Shown here: positions 17,935-31,221 of the stretch, piece by piece
Layout of the letters: every line of letters begins with the position of its first letter
How positions within the stretch are numbered: position 1 is the first letter of the stretch
NCBI GenBank assembly: GCA_030998225.1
Contig: JAPYXD010000754.1
Coordinates: 1,488,001 to 1,552,000, forward strand
Length of the DNA stretch: 64,000 nucleotides
Direction: 5' to 3'
DNA from: Diplolepis rosae
Taxonomy: Eukaryota; Arthropoda; Insecta; Hymenoptera; Diplolepididae
Position numbers and translations under genes: made by a program
Notes under the pieces: generated by a model
Told to the model about the DNA's origin: nothing
Database searches by the model: none
The model's input: only the letters and a program-made list of their open reading frames with translations

Positions 17935-18012
17935 ATCGAAAGTCCTGGGCTCGAATCCCAGCGCAGTCGAAAGTGTCTTTTTTTCCACAGAGAGATTTAA
18001 AATTCTTTAAAT
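17935..18012 (+). repeat. tRNA-derived SINE fragment with B box
   Basis: The sequence around GGGCTCGAATCCCAG matches the RNA polymerase III B box and tRNA T-arm. It is preceded by atcgaaagtcct and followed by a shared tail word cagtcgaaagtg and tctttttttccacag. The same tail occurs in the retroposon at 62475-62707, and the lead-in matches the A-box fragment at 52262-52308. No acceptor stem or complete cloverleaf is present, so it is not a working tRNA gene. Confidence 0.65.
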
Positions 18013-19106
18013 TTGAATAAACATAATGTTGGACAAACATGGTTGTCTAAAATTACTAAAAAAGAAACTAAAGGTTTATAATATTTTTAAAAAAAATTTC
18101 TGCATTTACTTTTTTTAGTATTTGCACAAAATTTGGTACGTGCCTGTAATGTTTTAATATAAATATCATTTTCAGTCTGTAACTGTAAGGTAATACGTTA
18201 CTTTCTTCAGTAAAGGTAACGCGGTTCAAATTTGAATACAAAATAACGTTTATGTTGACGCGTTATACATTTGACAAGTAAAGTATGAAACATTGGATTT
18301 TTCTTCTAATTGGAAAAGAAAAACAGTCGCGTGGCTTAGAAGGATATTACGTTGTGCGTTACGTTGATGAACGCGGGAGATACTGATGTTGAATGCTATT
18401 TCGACAGTTGCAAGACAATTGAGACAACATGATAATGATGACATGCAATTGGTATATCAGCACTTTCCCGCCTTTAAAATAATTTTTTAACGAATCACGA
18501 CATTTAAAAAAAATTTTAATGTAAAATAAGCCTATAAATTTTAATTGGTAAAAGTTAGACAAATGAATTTAATCAGGAAGGATTTTCTATGCTGTATAAG
18601 TGTATTTTACTGATTAATCAGTAAAAGCTTACTAATAGTTCACCGATTTAGAAGCACGTTTCACTAATTCAAATTTAAAGATTAATTTTTGTTGCAAAAT
18701 GATTGTGTCTGTTTTATACATTAAAATTATTTGCCGAAAAAATCTCGATAAATCAAGTTGATAAAATAAAAAGTCTAGAATTGACTTCAGTGATGTTCAA
18801 ATGGGAATTTGTTATTTTTTACTAACAAATTTCTTTTAGGAATTTAATTCACGTAAGCTCTTAATTTTGTGAGCTAAGAAAATTAATTATTTCTTGGATG
18901 GAGATAATTGGGTGAAATTACTTTTGAAAAGTATAAATACATTTGAGTAAAACTGATAATTATTTCTGAATATTAAATCAGTTGATGTTGACTAATTTCT
19001 CAGTTAATTTCACTCAAAAAAAATATTTTGTTATTTTTTAATATTTATAATATTTTTCCGTGTAACATATAATTAAAAGGCAAAATCGGTTTTTCTCCTA
19101 AAAATA

Positions 19107-19446
19107 CCACTGATTCAGTGAAATTTCCACTGAAGTTAAAAAGTAACTCATTTTTATTCATTTAATCAGTGAAATCACACTAGTTCAAATTTTGAGAGTT
19201 CAAGTTGGTACTATGTTAACTTAGATAGAGAAAATATACATTATTTTTAAAATTTTTACTCTTTAAATTTGAATCAGTCAAAATCTACTGATTATCAGTG
19301 AAATTTGACTGATTCAAATAGCTAAAAAGAGGTTACTGTAAATCAGTCAAAATCAACTGATTCTTTCAGTGACAATTGACTGATTTGACAGTGAAAATGC
19401 AAATTACTGATTCAATCAGTGAAAATTTGACTGATTCAGATTTTAT
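19107..19446. repeat. ATCAGT word-array element
   Basis: The element is made of many copies of the words ctgattcagtga and aatcagtcaaa in both orientations, spaced by 10-25 bp. Its ends resemble tctctaaatttgaatcagt and its complement. The same architecture is found at 21409, 23684, 25671 and 30724. There is no ORF. The repeated words look like sub-terminal binding sites of a transposase. Confidence 0.6.
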
Positions 19447-20652
19447 CTATTTCTATTATTTCTATTTCTCTATTTTTAAAAAAAATATACTTCATTCAAG
19501 AAACTTGATCCGATAATGTTTCTTTCGAATGAAGAAAAATGATTTACATAGAAGCAATTATTAAAAGGAGGAATAAAAAATAATCTACATAATCTTATGT
19601 AATTTTCAAACAGCCTCTAGTTAGTATAGAATAATTGAAATTTAAACTCCGAATCTCCTTTTAAGATTGTTTTGAAACAAGCCGGTTGTGTGCTAAAATC
19701 GATGATTTGCTAATTTCCTATACGTGATCGAGATTAGATTGCCATTGACTTTAGGATTCAAAGGTTTTGCAAAAACTTATCGCTTTGACACGCCTGTGCA
19801 CAAATGCAAATTTTATACTTAACTAGTTCGAGAGCAGAACGCGACGCGTTCTTGTATGCTAATAGGTCCAATAAGAGTCTGTAAAGATTTTTTTGCGCTC
19901 TGATGACGCCACTCAAATGTATTTTTAACTTGGCTAATTGTTTCAAAAAATAGCAGGTCCCTAAAATAACCAAAGGCCGCAAACCAGAAATCCAAAATTT
20001 TGTTCAAATCATATTTTACATTTTTCTTTTTGAAGCAGAGGCCATTTCAAATTCAAACAGTCTCAGAAATATTTTCATCATTTTGTATTTTTAAGAAAAG
20101 AAACACGTAAAACTATTTAGATTTTGAAAATTTGATGATGATAAATCAAATTAAATTTATCCCTGATTTTTCAATAGCATCGGAAATTATTTCAAACTGA
20201 TAGATTTCTTTTAAACTTTTTTTGGCTGTATTTTCAAAATAAAGTAAGAATTGACAATGAATCTTCTAATGTGAGAAATTAAATGTTATTAAATAATTTT
20301 TGCAATTAATAATTATAACATATATAATAATTGATAAATATCATTTTGAATAAGACGAAAAAAAATTTTATCAATAACTTGAGAAATTCTAACCCTTGCC
20401 GAAATCAAAATTTTGAAAATTAGGAACACATATTTATTCCAAACACTTTTCTAAATATATTTAGAAAACTTGAAAGCGATTTTTACTCAACTCTATAGGA
20501 AAAGATCATTTTTGATTTTTAAGTTTATATTTTTCATGATTTACAATTATCATTAAAGTTCAGATTTTTTAATGAAGAATTGAATGGACAGTCAGAAAAG
20601 AAGTTAGTACAATAAACTATTTCCTTACTTTTTCATTCATAATTTTCATTCA

Positions 20653-20828
20653 CACTGAGAAAACAGTTTTGTCAAATCAACAAAAATATTTGGTTAGTAT
20701 TTAGCTAACAAAAATCTTTTGTTGTGCCAACAAAACATTTTGCTATATCAAACAAATTTTGTTGGTTAAACAAAATATTTTGTCAGGATAACAAAAAAAG
20801 TTTTGTTGGCTAAATTTTTTTCTCAGTG
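20653..20828. mobile_element. CACTGAGAAAA-ended MITE
   Basis: The element begins CACTGAGAAAA and ends TTTTTCTCAGTG. The interior repeats ttttgttggcta and its partner ttagctaacaaaa in both directions. The element at 54307-54572 has closely similar ends and the same style of interior, so the two probably belong to one superfamily. Confidence 0.65.
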
Positions 20829-20847
20829 CATCGAGTTATTTCTTTTT

Positions 20848-21077
20848 TTTAGTGAAAGTGTGGAAAATTTTATCTTGAATGAAATGAGCCATAAAAAGTT
20901 TGAATCAGATAAAAATAATATACTTTTTATTGGTGGAATCTTATCCGAAAACATTTAAAGCCAATTAAAATTTGTCTATTTATTCCGACCATAAAAAATC
21001 TATAATTTTTATCCGATTGAAACTTTTCATGATTTATTTTATTCAAGATAAAATTTTCCACAGTTTCACTAAAAAAA
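20848..21077. repeat. Fold-back repeat, about 230 bp
   Basis: The left arm (gtgtggaaaattttatcttg and onward) and the right arm (caagataaaattttccac) are near-perfect inverted copies continuing into matching flanks. This could form a long hairpin. It lies directly beside the CACTGAGAAAA element. No target duplication is evident. Confidence 0.6.
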
Positions 21078-21408
21078 TTCGATAAAAAATATTCCAAATG
21101 AAAAAAACTGAGAAACTAGTGAAACTGATTAACTTTTTTCTGATTGTTTATCCAATAATTTTTCCTTGAACAGAAGAAATATTTTTAAAGTCAAAATACT
21201 ACCTGAAAAATTCTTAATTATAGGGTTCTTTCATTTTTTTCTTTCTCTATGGAAGCTATAATCATCTACTAAATCAATTATTCTAATCTCTCCGTCAATC
21301 TGAATCAGAAAAAGTTACGAATAAAATAGAGTCAAGTCATTTACTAATTGCTTTAGTGAGGGTTTTTGCTAATCATCAGTAGGTAACTATTGATTTTCAG
21401 TAAAAAAT

Positions 21409-21789
21409 ACTCTCTAAATCTGAATCAGTGAACAGCCACTGATTCGCAGTGACTATTCACTGATGGCAGCAGCTATAAGTCTTTCACTGAGAATCAGTGA
21501 AATAGATTGAACTCACTTATTGAATCAGTGAAATCTTCAGGTGGGAGTAATAAAACCAGCAATATATTTTAACGATCGATGAACTCGTTTATTTTAGGCT
21601 AAACAACACTAAAACGAAATTGCGTAATTATTATTGTTTTTAAGGGACGATAAATCAGTAAAGTGTAAATGAAAGTTTTGAAGTCGCGAATTCAAAAGTT
21701 ATGTTCACGTGACGCGCTCACTGATTCCTCAGTGAAATCAAAGCAGGGCACTGATTCAGTGACTATTTCACTGATTCAGGTTTAGAGAT
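21409..21789. repeat. ATCAGT word-array element, longer copy
   Basis: Starts ACTCTCTAAATCTGAATCAGT and ends with the complement in CTGATTCAGGTTTAGAGA. The right two thirds (about 21540-21789) reappear as a reverse complement at 25671-25941, including a non-repetitive core with words tcacgtgacgcg and ataaatcagtaaag. So this is a dispersed mobile family rather than a local expansion. Confidence 0.7.
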
Positions 21790-23559
21790 TATATACTGGT
21801 TATAAGTAGTAATAAACGCAAGTGTTTCAACTAATAAATAGTAGAAATGCTTACTAAAGCAATTAGTAAACGACTGCGATATTTCATTAGAAACTTATTA
21901 ATTTATATTTAAAATTTCAACTTATAAAGTTTCAAAAACTCTTCTACTTTTAATCAATATAAATTGTTACAAAATTTTATTCAAAAATTATTAATCCATC
22001 AGTTAAACATGTTTGTTCTATAAAAATTATTGAAAACTTAAAAATTGATTAGTTTAGATTTAATGAATGAATTTTGAACTAAAAATTGTTGGTTTTCGAA
22101 TAAAATTGAACTAAGTGCTAAAAGATTTTCTGCATATTATTAACTAATTATTTTCCTTAGGTACTTTCGACTAATTTGGATTTAGAAATAGAGACAAAAG
22201 AGCGTTTTCCTATTTACGAATTATTACTTGAACAATTATCATACCTAAATGCGGAAAGTAATTAAGAAAATTGAATTAAGCCTTGTATTCTCTAAATTAT
22301 TTTCTCTTTGAAAACAGGAAATATTAACCCAAGTAATAAGGTGAAGATTCATGTTTAATGATCGAGACCTTAAGAAGTATTGTCTCACGAATAGATGGAT
22401 TCGTATAGAGAAAGTGAGAAAGTGTAAAAGTTAAATCATCAAAAATATTTAAACAAGTTTTCATAAAAAACTTTTTAAAAACATTTTTTTACTATGTCTT
22501 CAAGAACTACTAAAAGATGAATAAGAAACAGTGATTAAAAATTGTAAACAATGATAATGTATATCATTTTATATTCACTAGTGAGTGCAATAAAAACATC
22601 CATAATTGTTTTACTCACTTGCCAAACTTGCACTAGATATATATTTTAGTTCGTATACTCGTATGTAGTTCTTAACAGAACCTTCACTTATATTTTTTTA
22701 GTATAAAAGTTTTTCCAATTGATTTAATTCACAATTAAAATTTTTTTTAAACCTGTGAAATGTATAAGCACAAAATCAGTTCTTATAAATAAATAAGTAG
22801 CATAAAATGGTCAGACTAGAAAAATTACTGATTTTCAGTGGGTACCACTATTTTACTCGCACCTTTCAGACTCAAGAGATCAAAGAACAATGAAAGTGGC
22901 AAGTTGAGCTCTATGGTTCTTGAAAGAAGCCATACCAAACTGTCTTCCTTTCCTTCTGTGATTGCATGGAACCCGCTAGAAAGAGCCTTTACGATTCTGA
23001 TCAGAATGAATCTGGAGCACTGGCAGTAGAATGGAACCGGATAGCAGAGTTCCTAAAATTCTACCATAACGTAATATTGTATTTCAATATACATACCTAT
23101 ACGTATAAAACTCCTACTTACTATGTACTTCTTTTCGTAAAACTTTCTCGCTTCAAAATTTTCTAGATAACAGTACTGTTCAAGGGGGTATTCTACTGTG
23201 ACGACCGAAAAAGTTGAGCATTTTTTAAGAATTTTCTCTCAAAGAGTACTGCAATTGTTGATTTATATTATAAATTAACAAAATAGTTGCGTTTTTTACA
23301 AATGTGTTTAAAAGGCGAGGCGGGCAGATTCTCATCGCGCGCTTTGCGCAAAGGCCGCTTCGCTCGGTTTTCGGTTTTATATTCTTCGCATACATATAAG
23401 TTTATTTCTTGTAATTTAATACTGAAGCTCAAGTCAATTTTTTAATATTTTAGATGTGAATTACATTTTCACAAAGTTACGACACTCGCGCTTCGCGCTC
23501 GATTTTTTGTATACATATCTGTAACTTTCTAATAATTTACATGATTAAAAAAATGTATC

Positions 23560-24480
23560 TTTTTCCTAATATCTCAAAAAGGAAGAAAATTCATAGACTG
23601 TTTTTAAGCAAACGATTTTTTATTTTAAAGCTTATTTTGTATCTTAAATATGTTGGTTAAAAATTGAATTTTTGATTTCCAATACTCTCTAAATATGAAT
23701 CAGTCAAAATCTACTGATTATCAGTGGAATTCGACCGATTCAAATAGCTAAAGAGAGGTTACTGTAAATCAGTCAAATTTCACTGATTCCTTCAGTGAAA
23801 ATTCACAGATTTAACAGTTAAAATATTTTTCCACTGACTCAGTCAGTGATAATCAACTGATTTAACAGTGAAATATATTTTTCGCTGGTGAATCAGTGAA
23901 AAGGCATATCACTGATTCAATCTGTGAAAATTTGACTAATTCAGATTTAGAGAGTAGTGTTTTTTAAAAACCAAAACATAAAATATACTACTTGTCAAAA
24001 AAATGTCTTACTGAGAATTTGTAGACCTCATTTAGGCAAATGATTTTCAATTTCAAAGTTTTTTTCGTATGTCACATATTTTTTTTAAATAATGGAATTT
24101 TTTAATTTTAATCTTATTTTTTAAAATTAAAATGAAAAATATACGTTTTATCAGAAACTATTTCAGTCAAAATTTATAGATCTTATTGAAACAAAAAATT
24201 TTTCAAATTTATACGTTTTTTTCGTATGTCACATATTTCGTTTTAAAAAATTGGAATTTTTTAATTTTAATCGTATTTTTTGGAATTAAAATGAAAAATA
24301 TACGTTTTATCAGAAACTATTTCAGTCAAAATTTGTAAATATTATTGAAACCAACAATTATGCAAACTTCCTTTTTTTACGTATTTCACATATTATTGGT
24401 TAAAAATTGAATTTTGGATTTACAAGAGTATTTTTTAAAATTAAAATGAAAAATATAGGTTTTATCAAAAAATAACTGGG
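23560..24480. repeat. Tandem repeat of about 167 bp, interrupted
   Basis: The word cgtatgtcacatatt and its neighbours recur at 24066, 24233 and, diverged, 24380, with similar flanking text (aaaatgaaaaatatacg and tatcagaaactatttcagtc). An older diverged unit lies at about 23560-23683. A word-array element (23684-23955) has inserted between units. Unit identity is high between the middle copies and lower at the edges. Confidence 0.6.
23684..23955. mobile_element. ATCAGT word-array element inserted in tandem repeat
   Basis: Begins ACTCTCTAAATATGAATCAGT and ends ATTCAGATTTAGAGAGT, giving about 20-bp inverted ends. Inside are at least ten copies of the ATCAGT/ACTGAT word. It is about 80 percent like the 19259-19446 copy by eye. 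Confidence 0.65.
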
Positions 24481-25113
24481 AAATGGAATTTAGACTTTTT
24501 TCAAGTTGTAGCATATTGTAATTTTCTTAATTTTAGTTTAATCAAAAATGTTATTTGCATATAATTGGTAGAGATTTATGAGAACTATCAGAAAATAGTA
24601 TTGGAATTATGGATTTTTTCAAAAACACAAAAAATACTCCTATTTTGACAATTAGGCAGAAAGATTTTTTTTTCATTGGTCTATTTATGCAAAATAAAAA
24701 AAAATTGAAAAAACTAACAATTCTTGCTTAAGTATATAAAGTTTCCCCTATTTTATTTATCCCAGATTTTTTTTTTTAATCTTCAAATACTTTTAAATAA
24801 TCTGAAAAGTTCACTACTTCTTTATTTATCTGCAAACTAAAGAAATTTGACACTAAGGTAAATTTTTATTTGACAAATCAAATATATTATAATGGTTTCG
24901 ATTAATGTATGCTTAAGAGTTTATTTTTATTATATTTTTTAGTTTCTATAATGGTTTTTATTTCTTTTAATTTAAAATTCGAACACAAATTGAATACAGG
25001 TGGCACCACCTGATTCATGTCCTTTACAAACTCTAGTTTTCTGCAAATTATTTCAGTCTGAAAAATTATTTGAATTAAAATGAATGTCGGCTTATTTCTG
25101 TCAAAGTTATGTG

Positions 25114-25115
25114 TC

Positions 25116-25146
<31 letters not shown>

Positions 25147-25147
25147 T
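25114..25147. repeat. AT dinucleotide microsatellite
   Basis: An uninterrupted run of TA repeats with one TTT break. A similar shorter run lies at about 28597-28614. Confidence 0.8.
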
Positions 25148-25670
25148 TCCGAAAAACTTATAAGAAAATTCATTGATGTTGTTGGTAATATTAACCCCTG
25201 GCAGATGGCAACCAATTCATCAGCAAAGGTTTTCATACCAGAATTATCAATGTACAGGCGCGTGTAATTTTTGACTAAATGTTTATGATTTTGTAGTTGT
25301 ATAATACAAGCATAATGTTATTAAGTGTTATTTCTAGACTCTTAAAAATCCTAAATCTAACTTTCTCACCTATATGCATTATTACCTAACAGCCACAATA
25401 TTTTGCGCAAGTCAAACAACCGCTGACGTTTCTATGTGTCTCGCAGACTATACAACGTTGTTAGTAAATTGAAGAAAATGGTGTTTGGAAGTGTACAATC
25501 CTTCTAAAAATCTACGTGTTAAACAAAATATTTATTCTGATCAATTATTTAAAGCAAAAAGTAATAGAGGAAGTTGTTTATGTTATTAATAAAACAAAAA
25601 CAAACTCTCCAAATCTGAATATTATTAAAAATTTACTAATCATCTTTTCGTACAATTTTAACTGATTGTG

Positions 25671-25941
25671 CTCTCTAAACCTGAATCAGCGGAATAGTCA
25701 CTGATTATATTAGTGAAAATATATCAACTGATGAATCAGTGCCCTGCTTTGATTTCACTGAGGAATCAGTGAACGCGTCACGTGAACATAACTTTTGAAT
25801 TCGACGCGAATTCAAAACTTTCATCTACACTTTACTGATTTATCGTCCCTTAAAAATAATAATAATTACGTAATTTCGTTTTAGTATCGTTTTGCCTAAA
25901 ATAAACGAGTTCATTGATCGTTAAAATATATTTCTGGTTTT
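25671..25941. repeat. Inverted copy of the 21409-21789 word-array element
   Basis: Starts CTCTCTAAACCTGAATCAG and continues as the reverse complement of 21540-21789, including the core word cacgtgaacataacttttga. One end is truncated relative to the partner. Confidence 0.7.
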
Positions 25942-26689
25942 CTTTCTCGTGCTTCTTTAATTTCATAATATCGATTATTATTTATAACAAACTTCAGTTT
26001 AAGCATTAAGATGCATGAGAAAAACAACTTTTTCAAAACAAACTAGCAATAAGTGAAAAGTTCCACTATCAAATTGTAGTTAAACTTAAAATTCTGAAAA
26101 AAATTGAGTACATAAATAAATACTAGTATTAGATCACTATAATTATTAACAAAAAGTCAATATTCATGGGAGAAAGGAATGATTGACTGCAACAGTCTTG
26201 GTTGTATAGACTTATCTTGTTTTTCCCATGGCAGATTTTCAGCCGGAAATCCACGTAAATCGGAAAAAGTCAGACCTGTCATCCCTCATCGGAAAACGAT
26301 TTCCGGAAAAGAAAATCTCCAGGTTGACATTAGGGTAAGTTAACAGAACGCGCTATGTAACGTGCTTTTTATTCGTCCCCTATTCACTATTAAGGAGGTT
26401 AAAAATAGTTTACATCTCTGTTTTTATTTGATGCCTAAAAAAAGTTGGCCAACGAATTTTACTGAAACAACAATTTAGTATTTGTTTAGTACAATAGGTG
26501 TTACGTTATATTGATATAAAGGTGTAATAATTTAAAAAAAACATTAGTTCTCAAATGCACTAAAAAAACTACTTTTTTCTGTCCATTTATATTAGTAAGA
26601 ATTTTTATTCATTTATTAAAAAAAAACAATTGTTATGATTGGACCATTACAAAATTTTTAGTGTCTATTTAAATTTCTGTTCAAATTCC

Positions 26690-27110
26690 CAGTATAGTAT
26701 ACACTGTAATTGAATTAAATTAATTTAAATATTTCAGTAGAATTACAAAAAGCAGTTGTAAATGTATAAAGCGATTGTAAAAGTACTACGTTGCACGTTA
26801 TAAAATTATTTATATTCTGTGAAATTACAATTGACGAATAATTATGTTACGTGACACGTACTAATATATTAACTTTATAAAAAAAATGTTTTTGTCTTAA
26901 AAATCATAGATGCTCCACTGGATAATTAAATAATCTTTTATTTAAAACAAGATTCGTGTCGATCGGTTAAAAATTGTTGAAATGGCGTGTCTTGCCGATT
27001 TCAAAAAGTCAGTTTCGAGAAAAACGCGTTTAAAGTTTTAATAACGTAAAAAAGTACTATAATTTTGATATACCTCTAATCTGCTATGCCTGCTCTATAC
27101 CTACACTGTT
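26690..27110. repeat. Copy of the GGGGTTTCAT TTAA element, partial
   Basis: The text from tacagtgtat through gagaaaaacgcgtttaaag to taatctgctatgcctg is the reverse complement of segments of the element at 35441-37180. This copy lacks the nested 933-bp insertion found there, so it shows the uninterrupted sequence around that insertion point. The right part runs into a family B end at about 27103 and a GGGCATG-type fragment at about 27180-27420. Confidence 0.65.
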
Positions 27111-29109
27111 AGAAATTTCTGTAATGGAAGTTTTTTTTTCAGTAACGTATATTAAATTTAAAATACTTTCATCTTAATAGAAAGTTCATGTGAACAATTT
27201 AGTCCAGTTTCTACATGTTTGTGTCCAAAATATATAAAATATTGTTTTTAAAATTTGGGAAATGTTAGAGATCTTAAAAACGAACATAGATGGACTACTT
27301 TTAGTTTTAATAATGAAAAAAAAAATTCGGTATATTTTGCTAAAATTGAACTTTTTTCATTTTTGAAACCAAAACTAGTCTATCTACGTCCGTTTTTATT
27401 TATATTTATTTTTATTTGTTAAATTTAATATGAATGTATATTAATTTTCCATAATATACAAAAGTCTTAATTTTTATTTACTACTTGTATATTAAAGTCT
27501 ATTAAAATTAATAACATTTTTAACAATATACCTACCTATTGGGCATCATTCTTAGGACCCTAAGGGACCTTTTTATGCAATAAAAAAAAATTATGCTTTG
27601 ATTTAAACAACGTGTCGCATAGCATAAATACGATTCGATTGTAATTTCACAGAATATAAATAAAATTACAACGTGCAACGTAGTATTTCTCGCTTAGATT
27701 TGGAACGGAGTGTACAAGAGGAAATTCCCCAGGATTGATTTATCCTCGTTAATATTCCCGAAGATTTATTCAATTCTCCTTGATTTTCCCAATAATTTCT
27801 GCATCAGTATTTTAACAGATAACTTTACAAATTCAAAACTCGAAGAAATAATTTTCAACCTTTTGAAATCCGAAAGTTTTGCAGAGTAATTTTATCCGAG
27901 CAAATTTCGAACCTGTCCAAAAAATATTTTGAATCTCGTTCGGTGCAAATCGGCTGAAAATCAATCCGAATCAGTTCGAATGAATCCGAGATAGGAAATT
28001 CGGTTTAGATCAACCCGAATTCAAATTAACTCGGTTTGATTCGGATTACAAACTTAGTTCAAATTGATTTTAAATTGATTTCCATCGAATGAGATTCAAA
28101 ATGTTTTTCGGATAGGTTCAAAATGGCTCGAAAACAGATTTTGGAATGGTACCGATGTGCTCGAATTGAATTCCAAGTCGAAACTTTCACCAGGGATCTT
28201 CTTGAATAACTCGAATATACTTTTAGTCTCTTAAAATATGAAATTCTATTAATGAAATAATTTTCTGCTTTTTCCTTTCAAATCAAATATCTTATAATTG
28301 ATCTAAATACACAGTATGAATCACTTAAAAAATATTACTATAAAAAACAGATGCTTTTCCGTCTTGAAATTTTGGACATGAACATGTTGAATCTTAAAAT
28401 CTATAACATTTTCTAATTCTTCTGAGAGTAAATCAAAATTTGGAGACAAGTTGAAGTAATTGATTTGAATTTGAAGTTATAGGAATTCTATTTCCTTCAA
28501 CAATAAAATCGTACATACAATATAATAATGGCTCGAGGCGGGGAAATGCTATCTCCGTAATCATATATGTAGTACCTGTTCTTTATATACGTACGTATAT
28601 ATATATATATATATGCTTATCCATAAATTCCTTTCACATTGGCCGATATTCGTATATACAGTGACTGCTGGGAATCACAATAAAGACGTATAGACAAATG
28701 TTTAGATCACTTGATAATTTTCTATTCCACTTCGTATGACCGTGAGAAGAACTTTTGAGACATTTAAGGCGAACATACATTTGAAACAGAGCAAAAAGTT
28801 GTATCTCGAGTGAATAAAATGATAATTTAAACTCAAGAAACTACTCATTTTTCCACATACGGCCGTTAAAATTTCAATCATCGGGTTTTTTTTCATTTGA
28901 TTTCACTCCTTATTGGTAACAATCCTTTTTTTCTCACGTAATATAAAAATATTTGTACGTTGTTGGAAAATTGGCTTTAGGGTCCATAATTATTGATGAA
29001 GTTGTTTAAAAAAAATTAAGAGTCAATACAACTTGCACTTTTAATAATATAGAAAAATTTTATTCTTCGCTTTAGAAATATAATATATAAGGTGAGTTTT
29101 TTATCTTAA

Positions 29110-29778
29110 GGTAGTTTTCATCCACGAAAATTAGACCTCAGGCAAAAATAGATAATTTTGCTTTCAAGAATAGCAATATTATTATGAAAGGGTTATTTTA
29201 AAAGAGAAAAGATTATTTTACAAGAAAAGAATTTGAAACACAGAAAAATAATTTGATTAATAAATTTTATTTTTGACCAAACTTTTTTTCTTATCACTTC
29301 TTATCGAATTTTAAAAAATTATGCGAATCTAATAAATAATGAATCAGTTTTTCAGAGAAAATATTTCCCACAACTTCACCGTTTCTGATTTTTAAAAATG
29401 AATTCTTTAATGGCTGAAACCATTAAAAAAACATTTCCCAAAACAACATTTTTATAAACAAATTGCTGAATTTGATAATAATTTATTCACGTTAGAAAAT
29501 TGGAAATTGTTAAGCTGTAGGAAATCTTTTTCTTGAAAAATTGATTTGTAATTTATTAGATTCGTATAGTTTTTTAAAATTTGGTAAGAAGTAATAAGAA
29601 AAAAAGTTGGGGCAAAAATAAAATTTATTAATAAAATTATTTTTCTGTATTTCAATTTTTTTTTTCGTGGAAATAATTATTTTCTCTTCCAAACTAGTCC
29701 TTCAATAATAATATTGCTATTCTTGAAAGCAAAATTATCTATTTTTGCCTGAGGTCTAATTTTCGTGGATCAACTACC
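29110..29778. mobile_element. 669-bp TTAA-flanked fold-back MITE (GGTAGTT family)
   Basis: TTAA at 29106-29109 and 29779-29782 flanks inverted arms of about 80 bp that begin GGTAGTT and contain ttagacctcaggcaaaaa and its complement. The middle is AT-rich and open frames there are mere by-products. TTAA target duplication suggests piggyBac-type transposition. Confidence 0.75.
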
Positions 29779-29884
29779 TTAAGGCACCAAAATATCTCAA
29801 GGAATACGCATCGTACAAAAAAATAATAACTTATTTTAATAAGTTAATAAGTTAATAAATAATAATTATAACAGTAATAACTTA

Positions 29885-30118
29885 TATTTTTGAGAAGCAA
29901 CAGTGATTCCGTAAAAATTTACCCCACACCCTAGGGAACTGAAATTCCAAATTTCAATTTCTATCGCAAATCAAAAAGAAATTTTCGAATAAAACACGTA
30001 TTTTTGAATGGAAAATTCGAATCTGCAATAAAAAATAGAGGTTCCTATTTGGAATTGCAAAGTCCCCTAAGGTTTGGGGTAAATTTTTGCGGAGTTGCTT
30101 TCCCCCTCGAAAATATAA
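29885..30118. repeat. Palindromic element around TTTACCCCAC words
   Basis: The left arm (cgtaaaaatttaccccacac, then cctaggg) faces an inverted, slightly diverged right arm (cccctaaggtttggggtaaa and ttttgcgg). Arms are about 45 bp and the loop about 140 bp. It is probably a small MITE; the ends are not certain. Confidence 0.5.
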
Positions 30119-30723
30119 AGTTTTTAGTGTGGACATTTTTTTCTTAAGCTGCATATTTCTTGAGATATATTTAATATATTTTTTAAATTTAATTAATTAA
30201 TTTTAATATAGTTTTTTTCTTTGCAAAAAAATCACGTATTAATGACATCTTCAATTACATCCATTTTTATTCTTCAGACTAAATACAAAGTATTATCAAG
30301 ATACTGAATGCGTTCATTGCATAGAAGACGATACGCAACAGACAAAAGAAGACGTCGGAGATTCGAATTACTAACGGGGAAACTCCGTCTAAATTAGTCC
30401 TCTGAACGAATCTGACGGCTTGCACAGACTCAGCCATTTATAGCCATTATTTGTATATTTTTTCAGTCAAAGTATGAACTGAATATAAATTCTAGAAAGC
30501 AAAACTGAACTCTTAATTTCAATGGCAATTGCAACTATTGTTATCTGAATATTAATTAGTAGGAGATTACTAATTGAAATAATGCGAATACATTTTTCTA
30601 TTTTTTTACTTTATGAATTTTAATTACATATAGCATTGTTAGAAAAAACTGCATTGAAATGTAGAAAAATTATATACAACTTACATCTTAGCTAATATAC
30701 AAGTTTATTAAATATATAAAAAT

Positions 30724-30966
30724 CCTCTCTGAATCTGAATAGGTGAAAATTAAATCGAATTGAAATCAGTGACTCGTTTCTGGCTATGCAATCAGCTATT
30801 TGTTACGCTCTGAATCTGAATCAGTAAAAACCTTACTAAATTTAAAGCAGTGACCCAATTCTGACTTGGTCATTGAAAATCAGTACAAAATTACTGATTC
30901 CCGAGAAATAATTAGGTTACCGATTCAAATCCAGTTAAATCTTCACTAATTTAGATTTAGAGAGAA
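30724..30966. repeat. ATCAGT word-array element, diverged copy
   Basis: Ends in CCTCTCTGAATCTGAAT and ATTTAGATTTAGAGAG, with inner copies of aatcagt and ctgattc. It lies 256 bp upstream of the CFAP100 start codon, so it may overlap that promoter. Confidence 0.55.
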
Positions 30967-31221
30967 CTTAAAATCAGTGAAAACGACTACTTCCATATCC
31001 AAAATGGGACCATTGATCTTAATTTAGTCAGTAGAGAATCTACATTAAAAACTATTTACCTTTGTATAACAAATTTAATAATTTTTATTTACTAGTGTAC
31101 TTTTATCGACATTATTAATAGATATTTTTAGAAAATGTTACTAAAAATGATGAATTGTTTTTTATACAAAGGTGGAGTTTGGGATTGAAAATCTGTCGTG
31201 CGATAAGAAGAAATGCGAGAC

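Larger units (their letters stand above)
16552..31221. other. 14.7-kb gene-poor region rich in small repeats
   Basis: I find no spliced gene here. Open frames are short, lack motifs and do not join across splice sites. The region is a patchwork of fold-back elements and MITEs listed separately, with plain AT-rich DNA between. The first 200 bp (16552-16760) should hold the promoter of the secreted-protein gene and contain the repeated words ataggaac and cctatat. A less AT-rich block at 22838-23060 and a CpG-bearing block at 23310-23500 are unexplained. The stretches 18011-19100, 21790-23180, 24481-25670 and 27421-29100 show nothing I can name. Confidence 0.6.

Noticed and set aside
17935..18012. 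tRNA gene
   Set aside because: Only the T-arm half is present; no acceptor stem or D-arm, and the same text recurs with a SINE tail.
18360..18562. Short minus-strand frames with hydrophobic content
   Set aside because: Two overlapping frames without splice sites, homologous partners or codon bias.
19107..19446. CRISPR-like array of ATCAGT repeats
   Set aside because: Words are too short, occur in both orientations with irregular spacing, and the setting is a eukaryotic genome; fits a transposon.
22838..23166. Possible small gene in a less AT-rich stretch
   Set aside because: Frames of about 65 codons overlap each other with no motif and no splice context; noted only as unexplained.
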